From positions 1 through 64,000 of the forward strand of contig JAJEBF010000022.1 of the NCBI GenBank assembly GCA_022824025.1: DNA of 64,000 nt. The letters run 5' to 3'. Below, piece by piece: positions 1 through 9,101 of this stretch. The notes below the pieces were generated by a model that searched no databases, was not told the origin of the DNA, and saw nothing but the letters and a program-made list of their open reading frames with translations. Each line of letters begins with the position of its first letter. Position 1 is the stretch's first letter. The translations under genes and the position numbers were made by a program. The stretch comes from Caldilineaceae bacterium (lineage in GTDB: Bacteria > Chloroflexota > Anaerolineae > Caldilineales > Caldilineaceae).

Positions 1-1988
1 GAGGAAGGTTCCCCCGCACACGCGGGGATAGACCCGTGTGCCATGATAGTAGTCTCGGACGCCGAGCGGTTCCCCCGCACACGCGGGGATAGACCTTGAC
101 TACCTTTTTGGTGCCCAAAAATGCCCAAGGTTCCCCCGCACACGCGGGGATAGACCGTAGTTTGCCATCCGGGGGATCAGTTCGATATGGGTTCCCCCGC
201 ACACGCGGGGATAGACCGGAAGGCGAACAGGCCGCCCCGAGAACCCTCTAGGTTCCCCCGCACACGCGGGGATAGACCTCGGGGCCAACAGTCCGTTCCT
301 GACCGCTTCCTGGTTCCCCCGCACACGCGGGGATAGACCTTTGCCTATTCTCTCGAGCTCGTCGTTGATTCCGGTTCCCCCGCACACGCGGGGCTAGACC
401 GCGCCAGCAGGGGGTCAGGTGGTCGAAGCTGGGGGTTCCCCCGCACACGCGGGGATAGACCCCGCTGCCGGTCCTGCCGCTGCCGGTCCTGCCGGGTTCC
501 CCCGCACACGCGGGGATAGACCTGCTGCGCAGATCGGGGCGGGAGTATTCACGCTGGTTCCCCCGCACACGCGGGGATAGACCTTTGAGTCCAGGTGTTG
601 CCGTCACTTCTCCATAGGTTCCCCCGCACACGCGGGGATAGACCCCAGTAGGACTTTTGGGTCCGCCGGCGAGCGCAGGGTTCCCCCGCACACGCGGGGA
701 TAGACCGCCTGCCGAGGCCGACACCTCCGAAGATTGGGCCGGTTCCCCCGCACACGCGGGGATAGACCGTTTGGACTGTTTGGGGCGCGTCTTAGTGGCG
801 CGGTTCCCCCGCACACGCGGGGATAGACCATCTCCATCAACTCCATCTTGTGCATTCGCTTAGGTTCCCCCGCACACGCGGGGATAGACCGCGCGGTATC
901 CACCTGCTCAATCACGTCAACCAGGTTCCCCCGCACACGCGGGGATAGACCGGTAGAATGGCCGAATGGCCCTTACAGTAGCGCGGTTCCCCCGCACACG
1001 CGGGGATAGACCGTTACCTACGAACGCAAGGCCATGACCACTTGGGGTTCCCCCGCACACGCGGGGATAGACCGTGGTAGTACTCAACAAAAGAAAGAGC
1101 CCCGCGGGTTCCCCCGCACACGCGGGGATAGACCTTAGGCGGTATGCCGCTTCAGTGGGCGCTGCAAGGTTCCCCCGCACACGCGGGGATAGACCTCAGC
1201 GACAAGCTCGACATGCTCGCGCTCATTGGGTTCCCCCGCACACGCGGGGATAGACCCCACACACTCGACGGGATCCAGATGCCCTCAACGGTTCCCCCGC
1301 ACACGCGGGGATAGACCTCACCCACGGAACGCCAATATGACGCGCCGCCGGGTTCCCCCGCACACGCGGGGATAGACCCCCACCATCAGGCCCGCGGGCA
1401 CCCGCCCGCGGGGTTCCCCCGCACACGCGGGGATAGACCTTCAGCCATCGTCTTCGCGTCCATTTTCGTTTCGGTTCCCCCGCACACGCGGGGATAGACC
1501 CCCGCGTTACAGACTGTATCGGGCGAATGTTCAGGTTCCCCCGCACACGCGGGGATAGACCCCGGCTGGCAAGGTCAATTGTGCGGCGCGTCAAGGTTCC
1601 CCCGCACACGCGGGGATAGACCGGCGCGGTCCTGGCTCAGCTGACGGAAGCGCCGGGTTCCCCCGCACACGCGGGGATAGACCTGGCCATATGTTGCAGC
1701 AGTGGAAGCCGTGTTGGGTTCCCCCGCACACGCGGGGATAGACCGCGCATTGACACGGACCGGCTGCCTGGCGATCCGGTTCCCCCGCACACGCGGGGAT
1801 AGACCGGTATTGCGCCTTCTCTGCTTCGTCGAACTGCTGGTTCCCCCGCACACGCGGGGATAGACCGCGAGACGACCACGCGCCGGACGCGTTCAGGTAG
1901 GTTCCCCCGCACACGCGGGGATAGACCTCGCTATCCGCCATGATGATGTGTCCTGCATCAGGTTCCCCCGCACACGCGGGAATAGACC
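1..1988 (+). CRISPR. CRISPR array, type I-E-like, 33 repeats visible (truncated at left edge)
   Basis: Thirty-three 28-bp repeats start at 7, 68, 129 and so on to 1961, every 61 bp (62 bp at 617-679 and 679-741). They separate 32 unique spacers of 33 bp (two of 34 bp). The repeat begins GGTTCCCCCGCACACG and ends GCGGGGATAGACC; the CCCCGC/GCGGGG arms form the hairpin typical of type I-E repeats. By analogy with E. coli type I-E repeats, transcription is on the + strand and the crRNA 5' handle would be ATAGACC. The last repeat (1961-1988) is degenerate (G to A just before ATAGACC), as expected for the leader-distal end, so the leader and probably the cas genes lie left of the window. Repeat 7 (373-400) carries CTAGACC instead of ATAGACC. 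Bases 1-6 are the end of another spacer. No cas gene is in the window, so the type is inferred from the repeat only. Confidence 0.97.
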
Positions 1989-2013
1989 CCGCCCTCCCCC
2001 CCTCGCGCCCGGT

Positions 2014-2042
2014 TTGACGAAGAGGAGAGAAGCTGCTACCAT
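2014..2042 (+). promoter_or_regulatory. Candidate sigma-70 promoter for the SelW-like gene
   Basis: A -35 box TTGACG (2014-2019) and a -10 box TACCAT (2037-2042) are separated by 17 bp, just past the last CRISPR repeat. A start near 2049 would give a leader of about 54 nt before the ATG at 2103. Sequence match only. Confidence 0.4.
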
Positions 2043-2102
2043 GCCCGCAGCAGTATATTTCATTTGCTGCGCCGAAAGGCCGACCAGCGACAGGAGGGAG
2101 CT

Positions 2103-2369
2103 ATGCAGAAGTACAAGGTCAGTATCGAATACTGTGTACAGTGAAACTACACACCCCGAGCCGTCCGTGCGGCGGCCGATCTGTTGGAGAACTTCACGCC
2201 GGCAATTGAAAGCCTCAAGATGATCCCGGCGGGTGGCGGACTGTTTGAAGTGATGGCAGGCGATACACTTGTGTACAGCAAAAAGGCCGAGGGCCGCCAT
2301 GCAGAAGAGGGCGAGGTGCTCAATCTCTTCTCAGAGGCAGTTGGCCTGGAGCCGGCCCCGCGTGCGTAG
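2103..2369 (+). CDS. Rdx/SelW-like selenoprotein with in-frame TGA (Sec14)
   Basis: Reading from ATG 2103 gives an 88-residue protein if TGA 2142-2144 is decoded as selenocysteine. An AGGAGG ribosome site (2092-2097) lies 5 nt upstream of this ATG, which fixes the start before the TGA. The N-terminus reads IEYCVQ-U-NYTPRA, so the redox motif is CxxU at residues 11-14, where Cys homologues of the Rdx (SelW/SelT/SelH) family have CxxC. After the TGA the frame stays open and carries the family pattern: GGGLFEV, then a Ser-Lys-Lys strand (VYSKK) and a helical end. Family members are thioredoxin-fold, presumably redox-active proteins of about 80-95 residues with unclear substrates. A strong terminator follows at 2421. 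A caller that stops at TGA would see only the fragment from the TTG at 2184. A pseudogene is the alternative, but the intact SD, motif and downstream frame argue against it. Confidence 0.88.
2160..2176 (+). promoter_or_regulatory. Candidate bacterial SECIS hairpin of the SelW-like gene
   Basis: GCCGTC (2160-2165) pairs with GGCGGC (2171-2176, one G-U pair) around the loop CGTGC. The loop lies about 22-26 nt after the TGA and contains G-U, which fits the position and apical-loop requirement of bacterial SECIS elements. The fold was judged by eye. Confidence 0.45.
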
Positions 2370-2420
2370 CACGATTTCGGTGAACTGAACTAAGGCGCCA
2401 GCCGTCAGGTGAGCGCTCTA

Positions 2421-2454
2421 CCCGCTGCAAGATTGCTTGCAGCGGGTTTTTTTT
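2421..2454 (+). terminator. Rho-independent terminator after the SelW-like gene
   Basis: A perfect 10-bp stem, CCCGCTGCAA (2421-2430) with TTGCAGCGGG (2437-2446), is followed by eight T (2447-2454). It ends the + strand transcript of the SelW-like gene. Confidence 0.93.
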
Positions 2455-2518
2455 GTTGGGCAGGTTTGAATCAGAGGGAACGCGAGGCGGGGCCCCCCGG
2501 CAGTGAACTGAAGCCGGT

Positions 2519-3271
2519 TCAGAGGCCGGTTGGCAGGTCGACGAACTCGAATGCAATGCCAAAACGCTGGGCCAGGTGCTCGCCGAGAGCCTGGACGCCG
2601 ACCGTCTCGGAGGTGTAGTGGCCGCCGTAGAGGAGGTTTATCCCGGTGTTGGCGGCGTCGTAGAACTGGGCATGGCTGGTTTCGCCGGTGACGTAGGCGT
2701 CGCAGCCGAGGCTGGCGGCGGCCGCGATCTTGTCGGCGCCAAACCCGCTGAGGATGCCCACTGTGCGCACGACCGGCGGCCCTTCCGCTTGAACAAGCCG
2801 GGGCCGGCCCACCTGTTCTTCGAAGCGCGCGACCAGCTCCTGAAAGGCGAGCGGTTCGTCGTACTCTGCCAGGACCGCGAGGGGCGTGCCTTTGACATTG
2901 GCCCACCAGTCCACGACTGACAGACCGAGACGGCGGGCGAGCTCGGCGTTATTGCCCCACTGCGGGTGGGCGTCGAGCGGCAGATGGGCGGCGTAGAGGT
3001 TGAGATCGTTCTCGATGAAGGTGCGTATGAGGCGGCCGTAACTGCCGGCCAGGCGCTTGGCGTCACCCCACAGAATGCCGTGATGCACCAGCATGAGATG
3101 GCCGCCGCGTTCGAGTGCGGCCTCAACACAGGGTTGGTGCGCATCCACCATGCCGACGATTTTGTCGACCTGGGCCCGCCCTTCGATTTGCAGCCCTTGC
3201 GGGCCGTAGTCGGCGATCTCGCTGATGCGCAGCGTGTCGTCAAGATAGCTGACCAGCGTCTCCCTTTGCAT
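2519..3271 (-). CDS. Nif3-like dinuclear metal-center protein (YbgI/GTP cyclohydrolase 1 type 2 family)
   Basis: This 250-residue protein has the Nif3/YbgI layout: an N-terminal block with [10 protein letters not shown], the metal-ligand pattern HHGILWG, the [10 protein letters not shown] motif, and a C-terminal GDAY-type block ([17 protein letters not shown]) followed by GGHYTSE. Histidines in these blocks bind the two metals in solved family members. Length matches the short YbgI-like form without the PII-like insertion. The chosen ATG (3271) has AAGGAG 7 nt upstream; the frame runs further upstream to 3388, but that part has no family similarity. The biochemical role of the family is not settled; some members are annotated as GTP cyclohydrolase 1 type 2. 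Confidence 0.9.
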   Translation of the reverse strand: MQRETLVSYLDDTLRISEIADYGPQGLQIEGRAQVDKIVGMVDAHQPCVEAALERGGHLMLVHHGILWGDAKRLAGSYGRLIRTFIENDLNLYAAHLPLDAHPQWGNNAELARRLGLSVVDWWANVKGTPLAVLAEYDEPLAFQELVARFEEQVGRPRLVQAEGPPVVRTVGILSGFGADKIAAAASLGCDAYVTGETSHAQFYDAANTGINLLYGGHYTSETVGVQALGEHLAQRFGIAFEFVDLPTGL

Positions 3272-3374
3272 CAGGAAACTCCTTCCGAGAAGAAAATTGA
3301 GTGAGCGGCGTAAAACACGTTCCCGGCCGCGTTGACTTTGGTCTGCCTCGTGCGCGGCGCTGGCCGCGGGCATT

Positions 3375-3605
3375 CTAGCCCGGACCATCCAGTTCCTTCA
3401 GGGCTTGTGGACTGCGGCGAAGAAACCGCCTGGCGCCGCGGGCGAATTTGCGTCGGGGCAGGAGGACGCGGCGCCCACAGGTTTCGCACAAGAGCCCGAT
3501 GTCCGCCCCCACGCGCACGATCTCCCAGCGGTCGCCCCCGCAAGGATGGGGTTTGCGCATTTGAACCAGGTCGCCCGGAAAGAGCTTTTCATTGATGGCA
3601 AGCAT
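3375..3605 (-). CDS. DUF951 family protein
   Basis: A 76-residue protein with the DUF951 signature: [13 protein letters not shown] at the N-terminus, then [21 protein letters not shown] and a basic [13 protein letters not shown] segment. The Cys of PHPCG and the CETC pair could form a small zinc site (inference). DUF951 proteins occur widely in Firmicutes and Chloroflexota and have no proven function; the fold suggests nucleic-acid binding. The start at [12 protein letters not shown] (ATG 3605, GGAG upstream) is preferred over the upstream in-frame ATG at 3671, since family members begin about here. Confidence 0.82.
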   Translation of the reverse strand: MLAINEKLFPGDLVQMRKPHPCGGDRWEIVRVGADIGLLCETCGRRVLLPRRKFARGARRFLRRSPQALKELDGPG

Positions 3606-3679
3606 AGGCCGTGAGCTCCAGAGATTGGGCAGGCGCCGTGCGTGACCGGATGCCCACGGGACAGCGGCCACCCCGAGTC

Positions 3680-4930
3680 TCAGGGCGCCGCGGCGGCTTC
3701 TGGCTCGGTTGCCTCCACCGCGCCGCTCCCGCTGCGCAGGATTCCGCCGAGGGCCAGGACAAAGCTTAACAGATAGACCAGCCAGCCGAGAAAGGGAATC
3801 CGTCCTAGCACGACGATCAGCAGGGCCCCCAACAGCAGCAGGTGAAGGGGGCTGTGTCGTCCGCCCAGGCGTTCTCCGATCCGCTCTCCCAGCCAGAGGC
3901 CTGTCAGCAGGGGGCTGAGGAACCAGACGAGCGCCGAGGCGGCGGCCAGAAAGACAAACATGGCGATGCCAGGGATGGCGCCCCAGAATGTCCAGGTAAA
4001 GGCCACAAGGATGATGGTGGCGATTGGGATGAAGATAAGCAGCGCCGCGGCCAGGAGACCGTACAGCCCTGTTTCGACAGGCCTCGATTGAATCGCGGCG
4101 GCAGGGCGGACCAGGATGCTGGGTCTGAAGCGCATCAGCAGCCAGCCGAGGATGGCGATGCCGATGGCAATGGCGACGGTCCGGAAAATCCAGCCGAAAA
4201 AGGCGCCGACAATGGTGCCGCCGGCGGTCTCGGAACCGGGCGGCGCCTCAAATTGGATGTCGCGGGCAACGCCGGCGGGAAACTGGCGCGGCTCGGGGGC
4301 GGAATAGCTGAGCCCGCCGTCGAAGCGGGCGGCGCTGGAGACGATGAACTCTCCGACCTGAATGTCGGTATCGCCCGTGACGGCGCCTGAAAACTCAAGG
4401 ATCCCCATCGCGCCGCGGAAGTCACCGCCGATTCTACCTGGGACATCGGCGCTGCCGGCGGCGACGTAGGTATCACCGCCAATCCTTCCTGTGACGCTCA
4501 ACCCCGCGGGAACCGCTTGCGTTCCCATGCCGGTCGGAATGTCGGCCTGCCCGCCCCCTGCGCCGAGAAAGGCGTCATCGGCGACGGAGCCCGATATTTC
4601 GAGGCCGCCAGCGACAGCGCGCAGGTCATCCAGGACCATACCGTGAATCTCAACGCCGGCGGCCATCGCCCAGAGATCGCCTTCGACGACGCCGGTCGGA
4701 CCGATCTCTATGTAGGAGGCGACTGCGATCAGGTCTCCTTGGACGATGCCATCGATATAGATCTCTGAAGCGGCAATATAGAGGTCATCGTCCACGATTT
4801 CGCCCTCGGCAAGCCGGAAGGTTTCTTCGCCGGTGAGTTCAGCGGACAGAGCGGCGCTGGACAACGTCACGCTCAGAATGGCCGCGATCGCCGCGACGAG
4901 CCAGCGAAGCCGCTTCTTTGGCTGATTCAT
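3680..4930 (-). CDS. Exported bactofilin-like (polymer-forming repeat) protein with C-terminal membrane domain
   Basis: A 416-residue protein in three parts. Residues 1-30 are a signal peptide or N-terminal anchor (basic KKRLR, then a hydrophobic run ending in SAA-L-SAE). Residues about 35-240 carry repeated short strands of the type [18 protein letters not shown], each with a G-D turn, as in bactofilin beta-helices. Residues about 255-400 hold roughly five membrane helices. The C-terminus is short and acidic. The exported repeat domain plus membrane domain is seen in other Chloroflexota but has no established role; surface structure is a reasonable guess. The ATG at 4930 has AGGAGA upstream; the frame continues upstream without signal-peptide logic. 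Confidence 0.72.
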   Translation of the reverse strand: MNQPKKRLRWLVAAIAAILSVTLSSAALSAELTGEETFRLAEGEIVDDDLYIAASEIYIDGIVQGDLIAVASYIEIGPTGVVEGDLWAMAAGVEIHGMVLDDLRAVAGGLEISGSVADDAFLGAGGGQADIPTGMGTQAVPAGLSVTGRIGGDTYVAAGSADVPGRIGGDFRGAMGILEFSGAVTGDTDIQVGEFIVSSAARFDGGLSYSAPEPRQFPAGVARDIQFEAPPGSETAGGTIVGAFFGWIFRTVAIAIGIAILGWLLMRFRPSILVRPAAAIQSRPVETGLYGLLAAALLIFIPIATIILVAFTWTFWGAIPGIAMFVFLAAASALVWFLSPLLTGLWLGERIGERLGGRHSPLHLLLLGALLIVVLGRIPFLGWLVYLLSFVLALGGILRSGSGAVEATEPEAAAAP

Positions 4931-5188
4931 TTCTCGTCTCCTGGGAGTAACCCGCGCTCGTATCTTTTCCTGACGACTCCACTTCACCATTCCGAGGGTG
5001 GGCTGCGTCCACCTTGCAGTCCGGCGAGTGCCAGCCTGATCGTACACCACGCCCTTGACGGTTTCCAAGTTTCGCGTGCGGACAGGAACCTCGAGTGGAG
5101 GGAGAAGGCAGGCGCGACAAGCGGGATCGCCGCGCAGCGATCTGCGGAGGCCCGGGGAGAAGAGTTCAGCTATCTTCAGTCGCGCCGC

Positions 5189-6073
5189 TCATTTCTGCCA
5201 GACGACGTTGTGGAACAGATCCGGTTCCTGGTAGGCGTTGGGGGCCGGGAAGGCGCGTGTGTAGTTTTCATAGCGGGACAGCCGGCGGCGGACAGGACGC
5301 GGCAGCGCGCGCAGCGTGGAAGGGCCGCCGCTATACTGGCTGGCATGGGCGCGGCTGGCGCGTTCCTTGCGTTCGAGATAGTCGCCCACATCGATGCGGG
5401 CGTGGATCGGAGTCTCCCAGGAGGCGATTTCGACCAGATCGACGTCCTGGTTGCGGCCGACCTTGCGGGGATTGCGGCCTGTCAACTGCATGAACTTGAC
5501 GACCCAGCGGAGAATGCGTTTGTCAAAGCAGGAGTAATAGAGTTTCTGTGTCGTGTGGGGAGGCAGTCCGCGGCCGTTGCTGCGATCCGCGTTGGAGGCA
5601 TCGGTCTGCGCGGCGGCATAAAAGGCAGCGGTTACGGCTTCGCAGCAGCGGATGTGATCGGGGTGGCCGTAGCCGCCATAGGGATCGTGGGTGACGGCGA
5701 CCTGCGGTTTCAGACGGCGAAAGTAGCCTGTCAGCTCGGCCACAAGTTGCGGCAGCGGCTGTTGCACGAGGGCCCGGGGGTGATCATTGTCGGGCGATCC
5801 GCGCATGCCGCTGTCCCGGTAGGGCAGATTCCAGATGCTGGTGATGCCCAACTGGACGGCGGCTCGCGCAAGCTCCTCGCTGCGCACCTGGGCCAGGGTG
5901 CGTTCAGTCTGGTTGCGGTGGCTCTCGGTCACGGAGCCGGCATCGCCGTCCGTGGCGATAATGACATGGACCTGCACGCCTTCGGAGGCATAGCGGGCCA
6001 GCGTGCCTCCGGGGCCAAAGCTCTCGTCATCGGGATGGGCAAAGACGCCCAGGAGAGTGCGTGATTCACTCAT
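5189..6073 (-). CDS. PIG-L/LmbE family deacetylase
   Basis: A 294-residue protein beginning MSESRTLLGVFAHPDDES. AHPDDE at about residues 12-17 is the zinc-binding motif of the GlcNAc-PI/mycothiol-type de-N-acetylases, and GYGHPDHIRC further on supplies the third ligand histidine. The protein should hydrolyse an N-acetyl group from a sugar or related small molecule; substrate cannot be read from the sequence. The segment DVGDYLERKERASRAHASQY resembles the C-terminal part of MshB/BshB-like proteins. No clear Shine-Dalgarno precedes the ATG. It sits alone between two membrane-protein genes on the same strand. Confidence 0.88.
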   Translation of the reverse strand: MSESRTLLGVFAHPDDESFGPGGTLARYASEGVQVHVIIATDGDAGSVTESHRNQTERTLAQVRSEELARAAVQLGITSIWNLPYRDSGMRGSPDNDHPRALVQQPLPQLVAELTGYFRRLKPQVAVTHDPYGGYGHPDHIRCCEAVTAAFYAAAQTDASNADRSNGRGLPPHTTQKLYYSCFDKRILRWVVKFMQLTGRNPRKVGRNQDVDLVEIASWETPIHARIDVGDYLERKERASRAHASQYSGGPSTLRALPRPVRRRLSRYENYTRAFPAPNAYQEPDLFHNVVWQK

Positions 6074-6113
6074 GTTGAATTGCTCGCTATCTGTGGCCGG
6101 TGGTTGACGGACA

Positions 6114-7754
6114 TCATTCAGTAGAGTATGCCGGCGGCTGCGGTTCGGTTCTGCCGCGAAGGAAGCTCCAGATTATACCATGCACCAGTTGCTCGACGGG
6201 AGCGCGATCATCGGTAAGGACGGGGGCGCCTGCGGGTGGATTGGCCGCTCGCACGCGGGAAAGAGCGCGATCACAAGAGGTAACGCCCGCGCAACCGGCA
6301 ACCTCGAGCGCGAAGCGACGGAACTCGTGCGGCAGCGAGGGGGCAAGAGCCGCGGCATTGGCGGCAAACGCTTCCGGCGTGATGGGCAGATTGGCGGCGA
6401 TGACGAGTGAGTTGCCCAGGTTATCGGGCGGGCCGGGCTCGTCCACGATCAGAACGGAGGGGAAGACCGCAGCCAGGGTGGCGGCGAGGGCGTCGACAAG
6501 CGCAAAGTCGGTGGCGGAACGGCCGACATTGATCATGAGGATTCCCGGCTCGCTCATATGCCGGCGCGCCAGCTGGAAGAACTCCATGGTCGTGAGGTGG
6601 AAGGGAATATAGGGAGGCCGGTAGGCATCGACGAGGATGATATCGAAGCGTGCGCCTTCAGGTTGGTCCTGCAGCCAGCGGCGTCCATCGGCGGCCACTG
6701 CAGTCAGATTGGGTTGGGTCATATCAAAATAGCGCCGGCCGACCTCGATGATCTGGGGGTCCAGCTCGACGCCGACGATCTCCACCGGGCCATAGATTCG
6801 GGTATACAGACTGGAAGCGGTGCCGGCGGCGAGCCCGATGACGAGAATGCGCTCGTGGGGATCAAGGCCGGCATGGGCGCGAAAGAGGGGGGCGAGCAGG
6901 AAGTAGTCCCAGATGCCCTGGCTGAGCAAGCTGTCGGGATGGTAGACGCTGTGGATGCCGACGCCTTCATTGAGCTGAAGATGGCGCTCGCTGCCCCAGG
7001 CCCGAACGAGAATGTAGTTGTAGAGAGATTCGTCTTCGTATAGAATTGGGCTGTCATCCTGGTTGTCCCAGTGGGCGCGCACGCTGCCGGGATCGATGAG
7101 AGCCAGGGCCAGTGTTGCGCCGAGCGCCAGAAGCGCGATGCCGTGGCCGCGGCGGCTGCGTCCGTGAAGCAGCGAAGCCAGCAGGGCGACGGCCAGGAGC
7201 CAGAGAGCCAGCAGGTAGAAGCTCCAGCGGGTGCCGTAGGATGGTATCAGCCAGAGGACGGGCAGGAAGGTGCCGATGATGCTGCCGCAGGCGCCGATGG
7301 CATAGAGTTGTCCGGCTACGCGGCCCGTCTGCTGCAGGTCGGTGACCGCCAGACGCACGGCCCACGGGCTGACCGCCCCCAACAGGATGACGGGCAGGCT
7401 GAAGAGAAGGAGGACGACAAGAAGCGTGCCCGCAAGCAGCCCCGGAAGATAGTCGTTCAGCCCAACAGCCGCCAAGCGCAGAATTGGGGGACTGACCGCC
7501 GGCGTCAGGGCGACGCCCAGCCCGGCAACGGTCACCAACGTCAACAGCCCGCCGAGGCTGGGGAAGCGGTCGGCCAGCTTCCCCCCCAGCCAGGCGCCCA
7601 CGGCCAGGTAGGAAAGGATGAGGCCTATGAGGGCGGCCCATACGATCTGGCTGTTGCCGAACCAGGGTTCCAGCAGGCGGGCGGCGCTCAACTCTACGCC
7701 CAGGGTAACTGCGCCCGCCGTGAAGACGAGCATGCGAAAGACAAAGGATTGCAT
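6114..7754 (-). CDS. Membrane-fused spermidine synthase-like protein
   Basis: About 546 residues. Residues 1-215 contain six to seven membrane helices with Gly-rich loops (VGAWLGGKLADRFPSLGG) resembling major-facilitator-like halves. Residues about 240-480 form a Rossmann-type methyltransferase/spermidine synthase domain with ILVIGLAAGTASSLY, the acidic strand end VEIVGVELD, and FDIILVDAY. The glycine loop is LVIGLAAG rather than the GGGDG of true aminopropyltransferases, so the donor and substrate are uncertain. Similar fused proteins are common in bacteria and mostly uncharacterised. The start at 7754 is the first Met before the first helix; no Shine-Dalgarno is visible. The frame continues upstream opposite the neighbouring + strand gene, which is a shadow. 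Confidence 0.78.
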   Translation of the reverse strand: MQSFVFRMLVFTAGAVTLGVELSAARLLEPWFGNSQIVWAALIGLILSYLAVGAWLGGKLADRFPSLGGLLTLVTVAGLGVALTPAVSPPILRLAAVGLNDYLPGLLAGTLLVVLLLFSLPVILLGAVSPWAVRLAVTDLQQTGRVAGQLYAIGACGSIIGTFLPVLWLIPSYGTRWSFYLLALWLLAVALLASLLHGRSRRGHGIALLALGATLALALIDPGSVRAHWDNQDDSPILYEDESLYNYILVRAWGSERHLQLNEGVGIHSVYHPDSLLSQGIWDYFLLAPLFRAHAGLDPHERILVIGLAAGTASSLYTRIYGPVEIVGVELDPQIIEVGRRYFDMTQPNLTAVAADGRRWLQDQPEGARFDIILVDAYRPPYIPFHLTTMEFFQLARRHMSEPGILMINVGRSATDFALVDALAATLAAVFPSVLIVDEPGPPDNLGNSLVIAANLPITPEAFAANAAALAPSLPHEFRRFALEVAGCAGVTSCDRALSRVRAANPPAGAPVLTDDRAPVEQLVHGIIWSFLRGRTEPQPPAYSTE

Positions 7755-7979
7755 AGAGGAGTGACACGGTCCCGATTGCTGCGCTTGCGCCCACGGAAAT
7801 GCCGTTTCAGTATAGCACATTGGACACGGGCAGGGAGAGAATTCAAAGGGGACGGGAAGGCGGCTGGCGCAGAAGCGGTGTGAGGCGTGCCTGCTGCTGG
7901 AACTGGGATTCTGCCCCAGCATTGTGTCGACAAAGGCGTCCGGCATGGGCGGCGATGCGGGGGCGACAGGGGGAATGCA

Positions 7980-9038
7980 ATGAGTGAAATTGGTCCAATC
8001 GCGCTCTTTGGGTCTGGGGAGACGGCGCCGGGGGCCCACCGGATTCACGCGCGCGTGATGCGTCAGCTGGATGCGCCGGTTTCGGTTGCCATCCTGGAGA
8101 CACCGGCCGGTTTTGAACTGAATTCGCCCGCCGTGGCCGGAAAGGTGGGCGCGTATCTGGAACATCATCTGCGCAACTATTCGCCCCGGATTTCGATTGT
8201 GCCGGCGCGCAAGCGGGGCACGGAGTTTGATCCGGACGACCCGGATGTGGCGGCGCCGATATTTGACAGCGACTATCTGTTCATGGGGCCGGGCAGCCCT
8301 TCCTATACGGTGCGCCAGCTGCGCGACAGCTATGCATGGCACGCGTTGCGGGCTCGTCACCGGCTGGGCGCGGCGATCTGCTTCTCGAGCGCGACCACTG
8401 TGGCGTCGGGCCGCTACACGCTGCCGGTCTATGAGATATACAAGGTGGGCCAGGATCTCCACTGGATCGAAGGACTGGCCTTTTTCAGTGATTTTGGGCT
8501 GCGGTTGAGCGTGATACCCCATTGGAACAACAATGATGGCGGGGACGAGTTGGATACCAGCCGCTGTTATATGGGGCGGCCGCGTTTCGATGAGCTGCTG
8601 GCGCTGTTGCCCCGCGGCATCACGGCGCTGGGCATTGACGAAAACACCGGTGTGGTGATCGAGCCGGCGACGGGTGAATGTGAGCTGGTGGGCCAGGGCG
8701 GCGCGACGGTGCTGACCGCGGCGGGCGAGCAGGTGTTTGACAGCGGCGCGCGGTTTCCCGCTTCGGCGCTGGGGGACTGGCGGCTGCCGCCGACGCCGCA
8801 GGACGGCATCCCGGGAGAGATATGGCAGCGGGCTTGCGCGGCGAGAGACGCAACGAAACAGCCGGCTGAGGAGCCGGCCCCGCAGGCGGTGTTGGACCTG
8901 GCGGAGAAGCGCCACGCCGCGCGCGCGCAGCGCAACTGGGGCGAAGCCGATTCGCTGCGGGATGAGATTGCTGCGCTGGGGTGGCAGGTGCGCGACACGC
9001 CGGACGGGTCGCGGCTGGAGAAGGCCAGCCCGCAGTGA
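7980..9038 (+). CDS. Peptidase E/type 1 glutamine amidotransferase-like protein with CysRS-type C-terminal tail
   Basis: 352 residues. Residues 1-230 resemble peptidase S51/cyanophycinase-like proteins: IALFGSGETAPG at the start, the FMGPGSPSYTVRQL loop, and AICFSSATTVASG at the position of the nucleophile elbow. The catalytic Ser cannot be assigned with confidence. Residues about 310-350 look different: HAARAQRNWGEADSLRDE followed by GWQVRDTPDGSRLEK matches the last helix and wing of cysteinyl-tRNA synthetase (pattern R-x-x-K-x-W-x-x-AD-x-x-RD ... G ... D-x-P-x-G). No synthetase catalytic motifs (HIGH, KMSKS) are present. The ATG at 7980 is preceded by a purine run (GGGGGAATGCA). It diverges from the gene on the left. 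Confidence 0.68.
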   Translation: MSEIGPIALFGSGETAPGAHRIHARVMRQLDAPVSVAILETPAGFELNSPAVAGKVGAYLEHHLRNYSPRISIVPARKRGTEFDPDDPDVAAPIFDSDYLFMGPGSPSYTVRQLRDSYAWHALRARHRLGAAICFSSATTVASGRYTLPVYEIYKVGQDLHWIEGLAFFSDFGLRLSVIPHWNNNDGGDELDTSRCYMGRPRFDELLALLPRGITALGIDENTGVVIEPATGECELVGQGGATVLTAAGEQVFDSGARFPASALGDWRLPPTPQDGIPGEIWQRACAARDATKQPAEEPAPQAVLDLAEKRHAARAQRNWGEADSLRDEIAALGWQVRDTPDGSRLEKASPQ

Positions 9039-9101
9039 CCGCAACGGTCAATAGAAACCACCCGACTTAGGATTCTGCACGCACGGCAGAGGAGACATAA
9101 G

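Noticed and set aside
100..1941. Long minus-strand open frames with repeated IPACAGEP/YPRVCGGT peptides
   Set aside because: They are translations of the CRISPR repeats (61-bp period) and not genes.
2040..2223. Small + strand frame over the CRISPR end (1948-2223)
   Set aside because: It is out of frame with the SelW-like gene and starts in a spacer; no family match.
7755..9044. Upstream part of the very long minus-strand frame over 6114-9044
   Set aside because: It is antisense to the peptidase-E-like gene and lacks family similarity; only 6114-7754 is coding.
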